A stretch of DNA of 64,000 nt from Pyrinomonadaceae bacterium (GCA_019694355.1 JAIBCB010000002.1:372001-436000), one strand, 5' to 3'; positions 36,466 to 45,801 are shown, numbered from the stretch's first letter. Program-made: numbers and translations. The notes: generated by a model from the sequence alone, not told the origin.

Positions 36466-39400
36466 TTGAGAACATCGCTCAATGCAAATGGACATCTTCT
36501 TACGCGCCTTCTGGCGGCGGCGATCCTATGCGTCTGCGTTCTCATTGGCGTTGCGAACGCTCAGTCTTCGCAATTTGAAGGCAGAACGATCGGCGAGGTC
36601 AAGGTCGTTGTCGATCCGCCATTCGGGAACAGCGTTGTTGACGATATTCTTCCGCTTGTCGCCGATCTTTCCGAAAGTAAATATTCTTCGATCGCCATTC
36701 ACGACGCGATTCTTCGTGTTTACAACCAGCGGCCGGTCGTTTCGGTCGAAGTCGCTGCAGCTTTACGAGGTGAACTTGTCGATCTGGAATTTCGCATAAA
36801 GCGAAAGACAGTGCTTAACAAGGTTTTGATCGACATCCATTCGGTCGATGGTGACGACAACCGCATAACTGAGCAGGAGCTTCTTTTCAAGCTTAATATT
36901 CTCTCTTCCGGAACCGCGATCACTGAGCAGATGCTCCGCAATAACGCGGACATCATTCTCGATTTCTTGCGTGATCAGGGCTATTACAAGGCTGAGATCG
37001 CGTTCGAACAGCAGAAGGTCGCTGGGATGGATGAGGTGAACGTCCTATTTCACGTAACGCTGAATCAACAGGCAAAGGTCGATACATTTTCGATAGGCAT
37101 CGACGGCCTATCAGAGCCGATCGATCTCAAAGAACTCTCACTCAAACCGGGCGAAAACTTTTCGAGGGACCGCCTGCGGCGAGATGTCGAAAAGATCCGC
37201 TCCATACTCCGCGAAGGTGATTTCGTTGCACCTCGCCTAAACGAACCGCGTGTCGTTTATGATCCCGAGCTGAATAAGGTCGCGATCGAGTTGACGGGTT
37301 CGAAAGGCCCACGCGTGAAGATCGTCATCGATCCGAAGACGGACGAGCCGAACTCGAGGACGCTCAGGAAGATACTGCCCATCAAGCGGGAAGGGACGCT
37401 CGATTTTGCCGCGATCGTCGAAGGCGAGCGGCGGCTCGAGAACTATTATCAGGAGCACGGATATTTTTTCGTTGACGTAACGCCAGCCTGCTCTGTTGAA
37501 CCATCGATCATCGAAGGTGATGGCACAACTCTGCCGAACGGCACCGAATTTGTGTGCTCGGCACTTGCGACGAACGAACTCCTGGGCCGCGAGATCGAAG
37601 TTAAATATAACGTCGCCCTCAGCCGCAAACTTCGCCTGAGCAAGATCCGTATTCGCGGCACCAACAAGCTTTCTTACGAGGAAATAAGCTCCGTTCTGAA
37701 TTCGCAGCAAGCAAATATTCTCGGCATCATTCCGCTCTTTGGATATGGCCGCGGCGTAACGAGTGCGGACACGCTCGAAGAAGATGCTTCGACGATCCGC
37801 TCGCTGATGAATGAACTCGGTTATCGCAACGCAAGCGTTAGCGTACGTCAAGGTGTGTCGCCCAACAGCGACGATCTGATCATCACGTTCCAGGTCGATG
37901 AAGGCCCGCCGACCGTAGTTGACGACGTAACTATTTCGGGAAACTCTGCCATTTCGACCGACGAATTGAAGAAGCAGCTGCCCGAGCTCGTGGGAAGGAA
38001 TTATTCGCGTGCCCGCGTACGAAATGCCGTGCGCTCTCTGCAGACATATTACTCCGACAGGGGGTATTACGATGCCCGCGTAACATCTTCGATCGTCGAG
38101 CCTGTGACGCCAGCTACGGTTGACGCCGAGAAGATCAAAGTCGAGTTTCACGTCGAAGGAGAAGGCCAGGTCGTTACGACCGACCGCGTTCTTATCACCG
38201 GCAACCGCAAGACAAAAGAATCGGCAATACGCCGTGCGATCGCCATCGAGCCCGGCAAAGTTCTGAAGGCGTCAGAAATTTACACAAGCGAGCAGAGCCT
38301 GTTCGGCACGGACGCTTTCGACAGCGTCAATGTAAAACTCCAGCCGTCGGGCGGTAACGGTAACGGCAGCGGCAGCGGGCGAAAGACTGATGTGATCATC
38401 AATGTCAGCGAAGCTCCGCCGCGTGTTCTGGGTTACGGCGGCGGCTTTTCGACCGACCTTGGCGTCAACGGCTTTTTCGATATCCGTCACGTTAATCTCT
38501 TCGGAAGACTGTGGCAGGGCGGAGCCCGCTTGCGTATGAGCCGGCGGCAGCAGCTCGTACAGCTTGATTTTGTCCATCCGCGTTTCCTTCATGACCGCGA
38601 AGGCCGATTCAGCCCGCTCACTATCACGGCTCAGTATCAGCGGGATTCGACGGTCACGCGATTCTTCCGCTCGGCGTTCGATAAAGGGACGTTCGGGATC
38701 GTTCAGCGGCTTGATTCCGACGGAAACCCGATCGATGAATTCGGAAATGCCGTCGGCAGCCCGACGCTCAATCGCCTGACCTTTACAGTCGAGACGAGCA
38801 AGACCCTGAGCGTCAAGAATCGAAGCCTGATCTTCGCCCGGTTCAAATTCGAAGATGTTCGATTGATGAACTTTGAGAGCTTGCTAGTGAGTGAGCTTCT
38901 GCGGCCGGATTCAAGGATCCGAACATCCGGATTCTCGTTCACATACGTTCGCGATACGCGTAAGAATTGCCAGATCAAGTATTCGCTTCTCGAGACGATC
39001 GCCAAGGGCGAACCGGGCGACCGCTGCCGTTACAACGCAAGCGACCCGACCAATGGCAGCTATATTACTGCGCAATACGATCTCTCAACGCCGCTGCTCG
39101 GGGCGAACATCGGCTTTCAAAAATTCCAGGCCAGCTACAACTATTACTATTCGATCCCGCGAATACGGCGAATGACGATCGCGGCGCGTGCGGTCATCGG
39201 GCTCGCACATGTTTTTTCGAATGGCAATCGTTTCTCGAACTCACAGTTTCCGGGCCTCGACGGGATCTTGCCGATCAGCGAACGCTTCTTCGCCGGCGGC
39301 TCGACGACGCTGAGAGGTTTCGACTTTGAGGAAGCCGGGCCGCGTGCCGTGATAGTTCCGCAAGGCACGTTCAGGAACAGCAAGGGCCAGCAGGTCTATC

Positions 39401-39774
39401 TTGATCCGTTCACGCTGCCTTTTGGCGGCAACGGCCTTGCAGTGGTCAATATCGAGGCGCGTATTCCGCTTTCGAAGTCGCTGCGTGCCGTGCCTTTCTA
39501 TGACGGCGGCAATGTATTCAGACGCGTCGGCGACATCTTTAATCCGCCGAAGACGATCGGCTCCACCGCGTTCGAAGCGAATCTGCGTGCTCTTTGGACG
39601 AACACCATCGGCCTCGGACTGCGTCTGAAGACGCCGATCGGCGGCGAGTTCGGGGTCGATTACGGCTATCTGCTGAATCCGCCGCGTTTTCGCATACCGC
39701 AAACGAGCGGCCCCGATGCATACTATCGGTTGCATCAGGGCCAGCTGCATTTCAGGTTTTCACAAGCCTTCTAA
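36466..39774 (+). CDS. Omp85-family outer membrane assembly protein (TamA/BamA-like)
   Basis: A 1102-residue outer membrane protein. Signal peptide at residues 1-32 (LLTRLLAAAILCVCVLIGVANAQ). Then several POTRA repeats up to about residue 640 (VDDVTISGNSAISTDELKKQLPELVG; TDRVLITGNRKTKESAIRRAIAIEPGKVL), and a C-terminal 16-strand barrel with GGSTTLRGFDFEEAGPR and a final aromatic residue (LHFRFSQAF). A short Gly/Asn/Ser insertion (GGNGNGSGSG) occurs before the barrel. The start is TTG at 36466, with no nearby in-frame ATG before the signal peptide. Adjacent to tamB; overlaps the convergent HD-GYP gene by four bases. Confidence 0.92.
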   Translation: MRTSLNANGHLLTRLLAAAILCVCVLIGVANAQSSQFEGRTIGEVKVVVDPPFGNSVVDDILPLVADLSESKYSSIAIHDAILRVYNQRPVVSVEVAAALRGELVDLEFRIKRKTVLNKVLIDIHSVDGDDNRITEQELLFKLNILSSGTAITEQMLRNNADIILDFLRDQGYYKAEIAFEQQKVAGMDEVNVLFHVTLNQQAKVDTFSIGIDGLSEPIDLKELSLKPGENFSRDRLRRDVEKIRSILREGDFVAPRLNEPRVVYDPELNKVAIELTGSKGPRVKIVIDPKTDEPNSRTLRKILPIKREGTLDFAAIVEGERRLENYYQEHGYFFVDVTPACSVEPSIIEGDGTTLPNGTEFVCSALATNELLGREIEVKYNVALSRKLRLSKIRIRGTNKLSYEEISSVLNSQQANILGIIPLFGYGRGVTSADTLEEDASTIRSLMNELGYRNASVSVRQGVSPNSDDLIITFQVDEGPPTVVDDVTISGNSAISTDELKKQLPELVGRNYSRARVRNAVRSLQTYYSDRGYYDARVTSSIVEPVTPATVDAEKIKVEFHVEGEGQVVTTDRVLITGNRKTKESAIRRAIAIEPGKVLKASEIYTSEQSLFGTDAFDSVNVKLQPSGGNGNGSGSGRKTDVIINVSEAPPRVLGYGGGFSTDLGVNGFFDIRHVNLFGRLWQGGARLRMSRRQQLVQLDFVHPRFLHDREGRFSPLTITAQYQRDSTVTRFFRSAFDKGTFGIVQRLDSDGNPIDEFGNAVGSPTLNRLTFTVETSKTLSVKNRSLIFARFKFEDVRLMNFESLLVSELLRPDSRIRTSGFSFTYVRDTRKNCQIKYSLLETIAKGEPGDRCRYNASDPTNGSYITAQYDLSTPLLGANIGFQKFQASYNYYYSIPRIRRMTIAARAVIGLAHVFSNGNRFSNSQFPGLDGILPISERFFAGGSTTLRGFDFEEAGPRAVIVPQGTFRNSKGQQVYLDPFTLPFGGNGLAVVNIEARIPLSKSLRAVPFYDGGNVFRRVGDIFNPPKTIGSTAFEANLRALWTNTIGLGLRLKTPIGGEFGVDYGYLLNPPRFRIPQTSGPDAYYRLHQGQLHFRFSQAF

Positions 39775-41747
39775 TTCACCGAGTCGATCAAGACCGCCGA
39801 TTCATCCAACTCGACGATCAAACCGCCGGGTGCCGCTTCGGGCAATCGCGAAAGAGCAGATCGAAGATCGTCGATCTCCGGAGCCTGCGTCTCACGCATC
39901 AGTTCGCGATTTTTCCGATTGGTCTTTCGGGCGTACATCGCACGGTCCGCCGCCACGACAAGTTGATCGAGCGACTCGCCTTTTTCCGGAAAGGCCGCCG
40001 CCCCAAGGCTTACGCCGACGGACGCTGACCTGCCGCCTTTAACATCAAGCCTAAAGGCACGCACGGCCTGCTCGATGCGTTCGCAGAGTTCGGCAACGTC
40101 GAGGTCGGTCATATCGGGGACGAGGGCGATGAATTCGTCGCCGCCGTAGCGTGCAAGAAAGTCGTATTCTCGAAGCTGCGAATAGATCACCTCACCGACC
40201 TCGCGGAGCATTTGGTCGCCGACCTTATGGCCAAAGGTGTCGTTAACGCCTTTGAATCCGTCGAGGTCAAGCATTATCACCTGGAAGTTCGAATTGCTTC
40301 GGTCGGCGCGTGCCACTTCGCGTTCGAACTGCACCTGCAGGCTTCGTGCATTCGGCAGGCCGGTCATCGTATCGGTCATTGCATGAGCACGAGTGCGCGC
40401 GTGGGTCTGCAGCTTCTCGATCGCTCTTGCCGCGATGTCGGCGATCGTCGTCAGGATGCGAATGTGCTCGTCTTCGTACTCGTTGATCGCCGATGTGTAG
40501 ATCGACACGGCACCGACGAGCCCGCTTTCAGAGATGAGAGGGACGCTCGCCATCGTCTGATATTCCTGGACAAGATCGAACTGCGAGATGGAAAAATCAA
40601 GGTCCGGGTTAACGTTGACGACCGGCTCAAGATTCTTTAGGACGATCCCCGTAGCGCCTTCGCCCACGCGGACCCGTTTTGACATGAAGATATCAGCGTT
40701 CTGCCCGCTTACTTCGGCCACCGACGCAAATTCGTTACCTTCGTGCAGCAGATAGACCGCACAAGTATCCGTCGGCATCAGTTCGCCAAGTTTCGCAACG
40801 AACAACTTGAGCATCGCACCGAGACTGTCGGATTCACCGAACTCACGCACAAGCTCGAACAGGGCAAATACTTCGCGATTGGCCGACTGAATTCGCTCGA
40901 CATAGCTCTTGCCTTCGATCGCCCGCCGCTGCGGCGCGACCTCTTTTGGATAGTCAACCCCGGCGGCGGCGATCTCTACCTCGAACCGTGTCAAATTCTT
41001 CAGAAAATGCTGCACGAGGTCGGGATCGAACCTCGAACCGGCAAGATTCGAGATGTGGGTGCGGGCCTCATTCCTGGACATTGGCTTGCGAAAGGGCCTT
41101 TCGCTCCGAAGGGCGTCATAGGTATCGGCGATCGCGAGAATGCGTGCACCAAGCGGGATGCGGTTGCCTTTCAGTGCGCTCGGGTATCCCGTGCCGTCCC
41201 ATGATTCGTGATGATATCGCACGATCGGCACGACCGGATAGGGGAACTCGATCTCTTCGAGGATCGAGGCACCGATCGTGCAGTGCGTCTTGACCTTTTC
41301 GATCTCAGCAGGCGTCAAACTATCCGGCTTGCTCAGAATGTGGTCAGGAATCGCCAATTTTCCGATGTCGTGAAGCAGCGAGCCAAGGCGAAGGGCATCT
41401 AGACTGTCCTGCGACATTCCGACGGCACGGCCGAGGCCGAGTGCGTATATCTGCGTACGTCGGACGTGGCCCGTTCCGATCTTGTCCCGCGCATCGACCG
41501 CTGTTGCGAGAACTTCGACCGTGGTCTGGTTCAAGCGGTTGGCACTCTCGACCAGCTCGTTCCTCTTCTGGAGGCCCGTGTTGTGGATCCTGTATGCCGC
41601 CGCAACGCAGGCCGCGATCGGGATCAGGATGAGCAGAAATGTAGCGCCGAACACGAGAATGCCTGCCGCGGTTGCTACAAGCGCAATTACAGCACAGGCG
41701 GTCAGGCTCAGGATCGAGTCCTTCGATGTTTTCTCAGCGTCTATCAT
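39771..41747 (-). CDS. HD-GYP / GAF / GGDEF c-di-GMP signalling protein
   Basis: A 658-residue protein with both synthesis and breakdown modules for c-di-GMP. Two membrane helices occupy residues 12-50. The HD-GYP domain follows, about 75-250 (LLHDIGK near 125-130, HHESWDGTGYP near 178-188), then a GAF domain of about 150 residues and a C-terminal GGDEF domain. Both active sites look intact: RYGGDEF with an RxxD inhibitory site (REYD) five residues upstream, and the full GYP motif. A combined HD-GYP plus active GGDEF on one chain implies switching, perhaps by GAF ligand binding. Confidence 0.92.
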   Translation of the reverse strand: MIDAEKTSKDSILSLTACAVIALVATAAGILVFGATFLLILIPIAACVAAAYRIHNTGLQKRNELVESANRLNQTTVEVLATAVDARDKIGTGHVRRTQIYALGLGRAVGMSQDSLDALRLGSLLHDIGKLAIPDHILSKPDSLTPAEIEKVKTHCTIGASILEEIEFPYPVVPIVRYHHESWDGTGYPSALKGNRIPLGARILAIADTYDALRSERPFRKPMSRNEARTHISNLAGSRFDPDLVQHFLKNLTRFEVEIAAAGVDYPKEVAPQRRAIEGKSYVERIQSANREVFALFELVREFGESDSLGAMLKLFVAKLGELMPTDTCAVYLLHEGNEFASVAEVSGQNADIFMSKRVRVGEGATGIVLKNLEPVVNVNPDLDFSISQFDLVQEYQTMASVPLISESGLVGAVSIYTSAINEYEDEHIRILTTIADIAARAIEKLQTHARTRAHAMTDTMTGLPNARSLQVQFEREVARADRSNSNFQVIMLDLDGFKGVNDTFGHKVGDQMLREVGEVIYSQLREYDFLARYGGDEFIALVPDMTDLDVAELCERIEQAVRAFRLDVKGGRSASVGVSLGAAAFPEKGESLDQLVVAADRAMYARKTNRKNRELMRETQAPEIDDLRSALSRLPEAAPGGLIVELDESAVLIDSVN

Positions 41748-41955
41748 GGCACTCGGGCCGGGGTCTGGTTCCCAGCGCCGTCGCTTAATAATTCAAGACC
41801 TGTGCCAAAAGATGAGGACGAGGCTAAGTGTAGATTTTTCCTAAGCTGAAGGCATTTCCGGCCGAATTGTGGCCGTCGATCACGGCCGCAAGAATCGGTC
41901 AAGATGAAAGAAAGTTTCGGTCAATCTGCATCGACCTGAGAAGGGAGACGCGCGA

Positions 41956-42171
41956 TCAGTAAGAGTCGCCGTCGAATCCGTATCCGTCGTCATAGCCGTC
42001 GTCGTGATCGCGTTCGTCGTCCTCGTCAGACCTAAGATCGACCTCGACCGGATCGAGTCCGACCACGACAAGGTCCGAGCCGCATTCGTCACATTCGACA
42101 AAGTCGCCTTGTTCGGACTCGGCATCAACGAAAACTTCTTCCTGGCATTCGGGGCAAACTGCAGTAGGCAT
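41956..42171 (-). CDS. LysW-like zinc-ribbon protein with acidic tail
   Basis: A 71-residue protein with CPEC (residues 6-9) and CDEC (27-30) forming a four-Cys zinc ribbon. GSDLVVVGLDPVEVDL follows, closely matching the body of LysW, the amino-group carrier of lysine/arginine synthesis. The functional LysW C-terminus (EDWGE, whose last Glu carries the substrate) is absent; instead there is an Asp/Gly/Tyr-rich tail ending DGDSY. GAGGTGG lies just upstream of ATG 42171. It is therefore a LysW relative probably not used as a carrier. No lysX or argX neighbour. Confidence 0.8.
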   Translation of the reverse strand: MPTAVCPECQEEVFVDAESEQGDFVECDECGSDLVVVGLDPVEVDLRSDEDDERDHDDGYDDGYGFDGDSY

Positions 42172-42329
42172 TTCTATTCCACCTCAATAATGAATGAGTG
42201 CTTTCGGCCGCGTATCCGAAGCCGAAACTTGGTATGCTAAACAATCTATCGCGCCCGATATATCATTTGCAAGACCAGCGTCGGGTTCGTGAATAAATGG
42301 GCGGCTTAACGGCAATATTTTTTTGAGAA

Positions 42330-43274
42330 ATGGCAACTTTTACCTTCGCATCCGATAAAGAATTTGACGTTGCAGGCTTCGGCACGAACGCGGTCGATTT
42401 TCTGATCGAGGTGCCGTCATATCCGCAATTCAATTCAAAGGTCGAACTCTCCAAGTACACGCAATTGGCCGGCGGCGAGATCGCAAGCACGATGGTCGGG
42501 CTCCAGCGTCTCGGCCTTTCGACGACCTATGCGGGGCGATTCGGCAGCGACCCCGCGGCCGACATCGGCATCAGGTCCCTGATCGATGAAGGCGTCAACA
42601 CAGAGTTCGTCGAACGCATCGCAGGAGCTTCGACGCAGATCGCTTTCATCATCGTTGACGAAGCTTCCGGTGAGCGTACCGTCATCTGGAAAAGGGATCA
42701 GAAGCTTGCTTACACGCCCGGCGATGCTCCGCTTGAAGCCGCACGCCGTTGCCGTATCCTTCACATTACGCCGCACGACACCGCGGCCTGCATCGAAATG
42801 GCACAGGCCGCAAAGGAAGCCGGTGCGTATGTGTCGATCGATATCGACAATATTTTCGACGGCATCGACGCGTTGCTGCCGCTGGTCGATATCTTTGTCT
42901 CATCATCCGATTTCCCCGAACGCCTGACCGGCAACAGCTCGCTCGAAGCATCTTTGGCCGAACTCTCCCGGACTTACGGTTTTAAGCTCACCTGCGCAAC
43001 GCTCGGGGATTCAGGCTCGATCCTTCTGGCCGACGGCGACTTCATGCGAACTCCCGGATTTGACGTGCCCGGCGGCTGTGTCGATACGACAGGTGCGGGT
43101 GATGCATTTCGTGCCGGCCTGCTTTACGGGATCCTTTCCGGCGGTTCGATCGAAGCCGCCGCCGTATCCGCCAACGCCGTTGCCGCCCTTAAATGCAGAA
43201 AACTAGGGGCAAGAACCGCTCTTCCGAACGTTCAAGAATTTACAACACTGTTAAAAAATGCTGGACGAGCCTGA
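42330..43274 (+). CDS. PfkB-family carbohydrate kinase
   Basis: A 314-residue ribokinase-like sugar kinase. FDVAGFGTNAVDFLIEVPSYP at the start, the substrate-side GG motif (QLAGGEIASTMVGLQRLG) and the C-terminal CVDTTGAGDAFRAGLLYGIL (catalytic Asp and anion hole) are intact. The phosphate acceptor cannot be read; the family includes ribo-, fructo- and nucleoside kinases. TGAGAA lies just before ATG 42330. It appears monocistronic. Confidence 0.9.
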   Translation: MATFTFASDKEFDVAGFGTNAVDFLIEVPSYPQFNSKVELSKYTQLAGGEIASTMVGLQRLGLSTTYAGRFGSDPAADIGIRSLIDEGVNTEFVERIAGASTQIAFIIVDEASGERTVIWKRDQKLAYTPGDAPLEAARRCRILHITPHDTAACIEMAQAAKEAGAYVSIDIDNIFDGIDALLPLVDIFVSSSDFPERLTGNSSLEASLAELSRTYGFKLTCATLGDSGSILLADGDFMRTPGFDVPGGCVDTTGAGDAFRAGLLYGILSGGSIEAAAVSANAVAALKCRKLGARTALPNVQEFTTLLKNAGRA

Positions 43275-43378
43275 CTTTTTAGTATTACAATGTGTTGGGA
43301 CGTTGCCTCGTCCCAAAGCGAGGACCCACATTCTCAGCTTATGTATTTGCGGTCAGTCCAGCGATTCTCACGCTAAAT

Positions 43379-44593
43379 ATGGACGAAAATATTGGCTTAA
43401 TCGTACAGATCTCCGGCGTTGCTCTAATTGCGCTCCTTACTGTATTCCTTCGCCGCTCGCTGAAGATAGCTGCACTCAGCTATTGGGCGAATGCTTGGTG
43501 CATATTGTGTTTCGGCCTTATCTGCCTAAGGTTCGCTGCAGTGCACTCGTCCATGATCCAGATCCTTGGGCTTTACTTCGTAACGCAGTATCTGTTTGGA
43601 TTTCTGCTTGCCGCCGGATGCTACAGCCTTGCCAGGAACGAGAGGCTGAAGAGTCATTCTGAGTTCGCGGTCGTCCCGTTCATCATCTTCGGCTTCGTCC
43701 TTCCGTTCCTTTCCGAAGACGTTTCAACGCTGCTTTACGTCCATTCGCTCGCGATGGCGATCTTTTTCGCCGCGTCCTATATCATTCTTTGGCGGACCCA
43801 AGTACGAACTCTCGGTTGGCACGTAATGCTTGTTGCGATCGGACTTTTGGCGGTAAATTGCCTCCAGTTCTTTGTAACTTCGCTGATCGGTGCTAATACG
43901 TCGATCCCGATCGACCTCGTACCTTCGGGGCCGCTTTTTGATTTTATACTTCAGAACCTCCTCGGCTTTGGCACGGTAATGATCCTGCTCGAACGAGTTC
44001 TTTCCGACGCCAATCGGGCGAACGCCGAACTCTCCGTTGCCCACGCCCAACTAAAGGAACTTGTCCACGTCGATCCGCTGACCGCGGCCCTGAACCGCCA
44101 CGCCTTTCACGGCTATCTGCGGCAGAAAGGCGAGACCGAAGGCAGCGTTTACGGCTGCGTCGGGTTCTTTGACGTTGACGATCTAAAGGATATCAATGAC
44201 GCCCACGGCCATCCGGTCGGTGATGCGGCCATCAGGGCCGTTGTCCGCGCTATTCGCGATATCATCCGCGCCGAAGATCTTATCTTTCGTTGGGGCGGCG
44301 ACGAATTCTTTGTTCTGATGATCGGTCTTGACTCCGAACTCGCGAGCGAAAGAATGTCGCGTCTCGACGGCCTGCTCACAAATATCTCGCTCGATGGCTT
44401 AAGGACGCCGATCAGCATAAGCGTTTCACGAGCGTTTGAGAACTTTTCCGAACTGGATCGTCTCGAAAATGCGATCGAAAGGGCCGACGCCAAAATGTAT
44501 CTTGAGAAAGAACGACGAAAACATGCTCCAATGCTGAATGGAGGCCGTCCTGCTGCCCTGCAGAGCGACGTCCGAAGCCGTCTTGCCCTATAG
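43379..44593 (+). CDS. Membrane diguanylate cyclase (GGDEF)
   Basis: A 404-residue protein with about six to seven membrane helices over residues 1-215. A short coiled linker (ANAELSVAHAQLKEL) and a C-terminal GGDEF domain follow. The active site RWGGDEFFVL near residue 306 is complete, and RAED five residues before it is an RxxD inhibitory site. It is thus a likely active cyclase with product inhibition. The N-terminal sensor is of an unassigned 7TM type. ATG at 43379 is preferred to the frame opening at 43292, whose residues overlap the end of the kinase region and lack hydrophobic character. Confidence 0.88.
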   Translation: MDENIGLIVQISGVALIALLTVFLRRSLKIAALSYWANAWCILCFGLICLRFAAVHSSMIQILGLYFVTQYLFGFLLAAGCYSLARNERLKSHSEFAVVPFIIFGFVLPFLSEDVSTLLYVHSLAMAIFFAASYIILWRTQVRTLGWHVMLVAIGLLAVNCLQFFVTSLIGANTSIPIDLVPSGPLFDFILQNLLGFGTVMILLERVLSDANRANAELSVAHAQLKELVHVDPLTAALNRHAFHGYLRQKGETEGSVYGCVGFFDVDDLKDINDAHGHPVGDAAIRAVVRAIRDIIRAEDLIFRWGGDEFFVLMIGLDSELASERMSRLDGLLTNISLDGLRTPISISVSRAFENFSELDRLENAIERADAKMYLEKERRKHAPMLNGGRPAALQSDVRSRLAL

Positions 44594-45253
44594 CTTGTTC
44601 TCAAAAAATCCGACCGCCAATGCCCACGCATCTTTTGCAGCATCGGCGACATAAACATCCGGCCGCGTATCGTTAAAGAATGCATGGTCGGCTTCGTATT
44701 TTACGCTCTCGACCGGAAGCTCATACCGTTCGGCAGCATCTTCGAGCGAGGCGACCTTTTCTGCATTGATCCAGCCATCCTTTGTCGCCGAGATGAAGAT
44801 CGTCGGCACACGCAGCTGTTTCAGCACATCTTCCTCCGGAATGTCGCCATAGAACGGCACGGCGGCACTGATCCCTTCAACAAGGCAGGCCGCACGCAAA
44901 GCGTATGTTCCGCCCATGCAAAATCCCGTGATCCCGAAGTGATCGACGCCCGTTGTCCGCTGAAGCTCGTTGACCGTCGCTCGGATCGTTGCAATGCCAT
45001 CGTCGAGCGGCAGTTCGCTCATCAGTTGCGCCGCTTCGGCCGGCGTTGCGGCCGTCTTTCCACGATATAGGTCCGGAGCGGCCGCAAAAAATCCTTCCTT
45101 CGCATATCGCCGCGTGATATCGCGAATATGATCGTTCAAACCCCAATATTCCTGGATGATGATCACTGCCTTTCCGTTCGGACTCTCCGGACGTGCGACG
45201 TATGCCGTCGTTTCGCCGTTGTCGCTCGGTATCGTGATCGTTTCGTCTGTCAT
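44588..45253 (-). CDS. Dienelactone hydrolase-family protein
   Basis: A 221-residue alpha/beta hydrolase of the dienelactone hydrolase type. VIIIQEYWGLNDHIRDITRRYAKEGFFAAAPDLYRG, the nucleophile motif GFCMGG (Cys instead of Ser, as in this family), the acid in SATKDGWI and the His of YEADHAFFND are all present. The substrate is unknown; family members open cyclic esters. ATG at 45253 follows a strong AGGAGG, and the longer frame to 45388 runs through short tandem repeats and is rejected. No signal peptide. Confidence 0.9.
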   Translation of the reverse strand: MTDETITIPSDNGETTAYVARPESPNGKAVIIIQEYWGLNDHIRDITRRYAKEGFFAAAPDLYRGKTAATPAEAAQLMSELPLDDGIATIRATVNELQRTTGVDHFGITGFCMGGTYALRAACLVEGISAAVPFYGDIPEEDVLKQLRVPTIFISATKDGWINAEKVASLEDAAERYELPVESVKYEADHAFFNDTRPDVYVADAAKDAWALAVGFFENKL

Positions 45254-45338
45254 TTGCTTTTTTCCTCCTAAGATCGCAGTGCTTTCTCGCACGATCTGCC
45301 ACCCCAAGAATAACCAACCGTCGCACCCATTTGAAGCA

Positions 45339-45409
45339 CAAACCGCACAGAATGTATCAAACCGCACAAAATGTATCAAACCGCACAAAATGTATCAAAC
45401 CGCACAAAA
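45339..45409. repeat. 19-bp tandem repeat, about 3.7 copies
   Basis: The unit CAAACCGCACAAAATGTAT occurs at 45339-45357 (one G for A), 45358-45376 and 45377-45395, with a partial fourth copy to 45409. Its near-identity suggests recent slippage. It is non-coding; the apparent open frame through it is an artefact. Confidence 0.9.
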
Positions 45410-45418
45410 CGCACAAAG

Positions 45419-45482
45419 GTCAGTACCGCCTGCGTGAGCGGGCGGCGAGCGGCTTGTCAGTACCGCCTGCGTGAGCGGGCGG
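45419..45482. repeat. Duplicated 27-bp hairpin (REP-like) element
   Basis: Two identical 27-bp copies begin at 45419 and 45456, a 37-bp period. Each contains CCGCCTGC-GTGA-GCGGGCGG, an 8-bp stem with one mismatch and a four-base loop. The GC-rich hairpin in direct repeat resembles bacterial REP/BIME elements. No transposase is nearby. Confidence 0.8.
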
Positions 45483-45527
45483 GTTCTTTAAGATCTGCAT
45501 ATCTGAGTCCACAACTTTTCCAAGTAA

Positions 45528-45556
45528 TTGAACCTGCAGCCTGACAAATGTTAATC
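45528..45556 (+). promoter_or_regulatory. Possible promoter for tRNA-Leu
   Basis: TTGAAC (45528-45533), 17 bases, then TTAATC (45551-45556). It ends ten bases before the tRNA, where the -10 element of a stable-RNA promoter belongs. The -10 match is weak. Confidence 0.35.
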
Positions 45557-45566
45557 TCGAAGCCGT

Positions 45567-45653
45567 GCTGGGGTGGCGGAATTGGTAGACGCCCAGGACT
45601 TAAAATCCTGTGTCCTTAGGGGCGTGCGGGTTCGATTCCCGCCCTCAGCACCA
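45567..45653 (+). tRNA. tRNA-Leu (UAA anticodon)
   Basis: An 87-base type-II tRNA. The acceptor stem GCTGGGG (45567-45573) pairs with CCTCAGC (45643-45649), followed by A and an encoded CCA. The D-arm has GGTAGAC, the anticodon loop is CTTAAAA with TAA, the long variable arm is TGTCCTTAGGGGCG, and the T-loop is TTCGATTCC. The long variable arm and TAA anticodon identify leucine. Confidence 0.96.
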
Positions 45654-45801
45654 CCTCCGGCCGCCAAAAGCCTCGCCTTTGCCCGATTTCGTGCATCATT
45701 TCCGTCAAAAATAGCCCATTTCGTCTGTCGAGACATCCCAAACGTTGGAAAAAATTCACTAGAGCCGCATCATTCTTCGTTTTTGGTGCATCAAAGCTTA
45801 C

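Larger units (their letters stand above)
45254..45566. other. Intergenic stretch with two repeat families before tRNA-Leu
   Basis: This 313-base gap contains the dienelactone hydrolase ribosome site (about 45262-45270), a 19-bp tandem array (45339-45409), a duplicated 27-bp hairpin element (45419-45482), and a possible tRNA promoter (45528-45556). No protein gene is convincing here. Confidence 0.7.

Noticed and set aside
37237..38151. Minus-strand open frame of 304 codons
   Set aside because: Antisense to the POTRA region of the Omp85 gene; Arg/Ile-rich shadow without family motifs.
41872..41889. Hairpin GGCCGT-CGATC-ACGGCC downstream of the LysW-like gene
   Set aside because: Perfect but only six base pairs and no T-run in either direction; not enough to call a terminator.
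45156..45437. 93-codon plus-strand open frame through the 19-bp repeats
   Set aside because: Antisense to the dienelactone hydrolase start; its C-terminal half is only the tandem repeat translated.
45551..45736. Minus-strand open frame over the tRNA
   Set aside because: Overlaps tRNA-Leu completely and matches the common false protein called from tRNA antisense.
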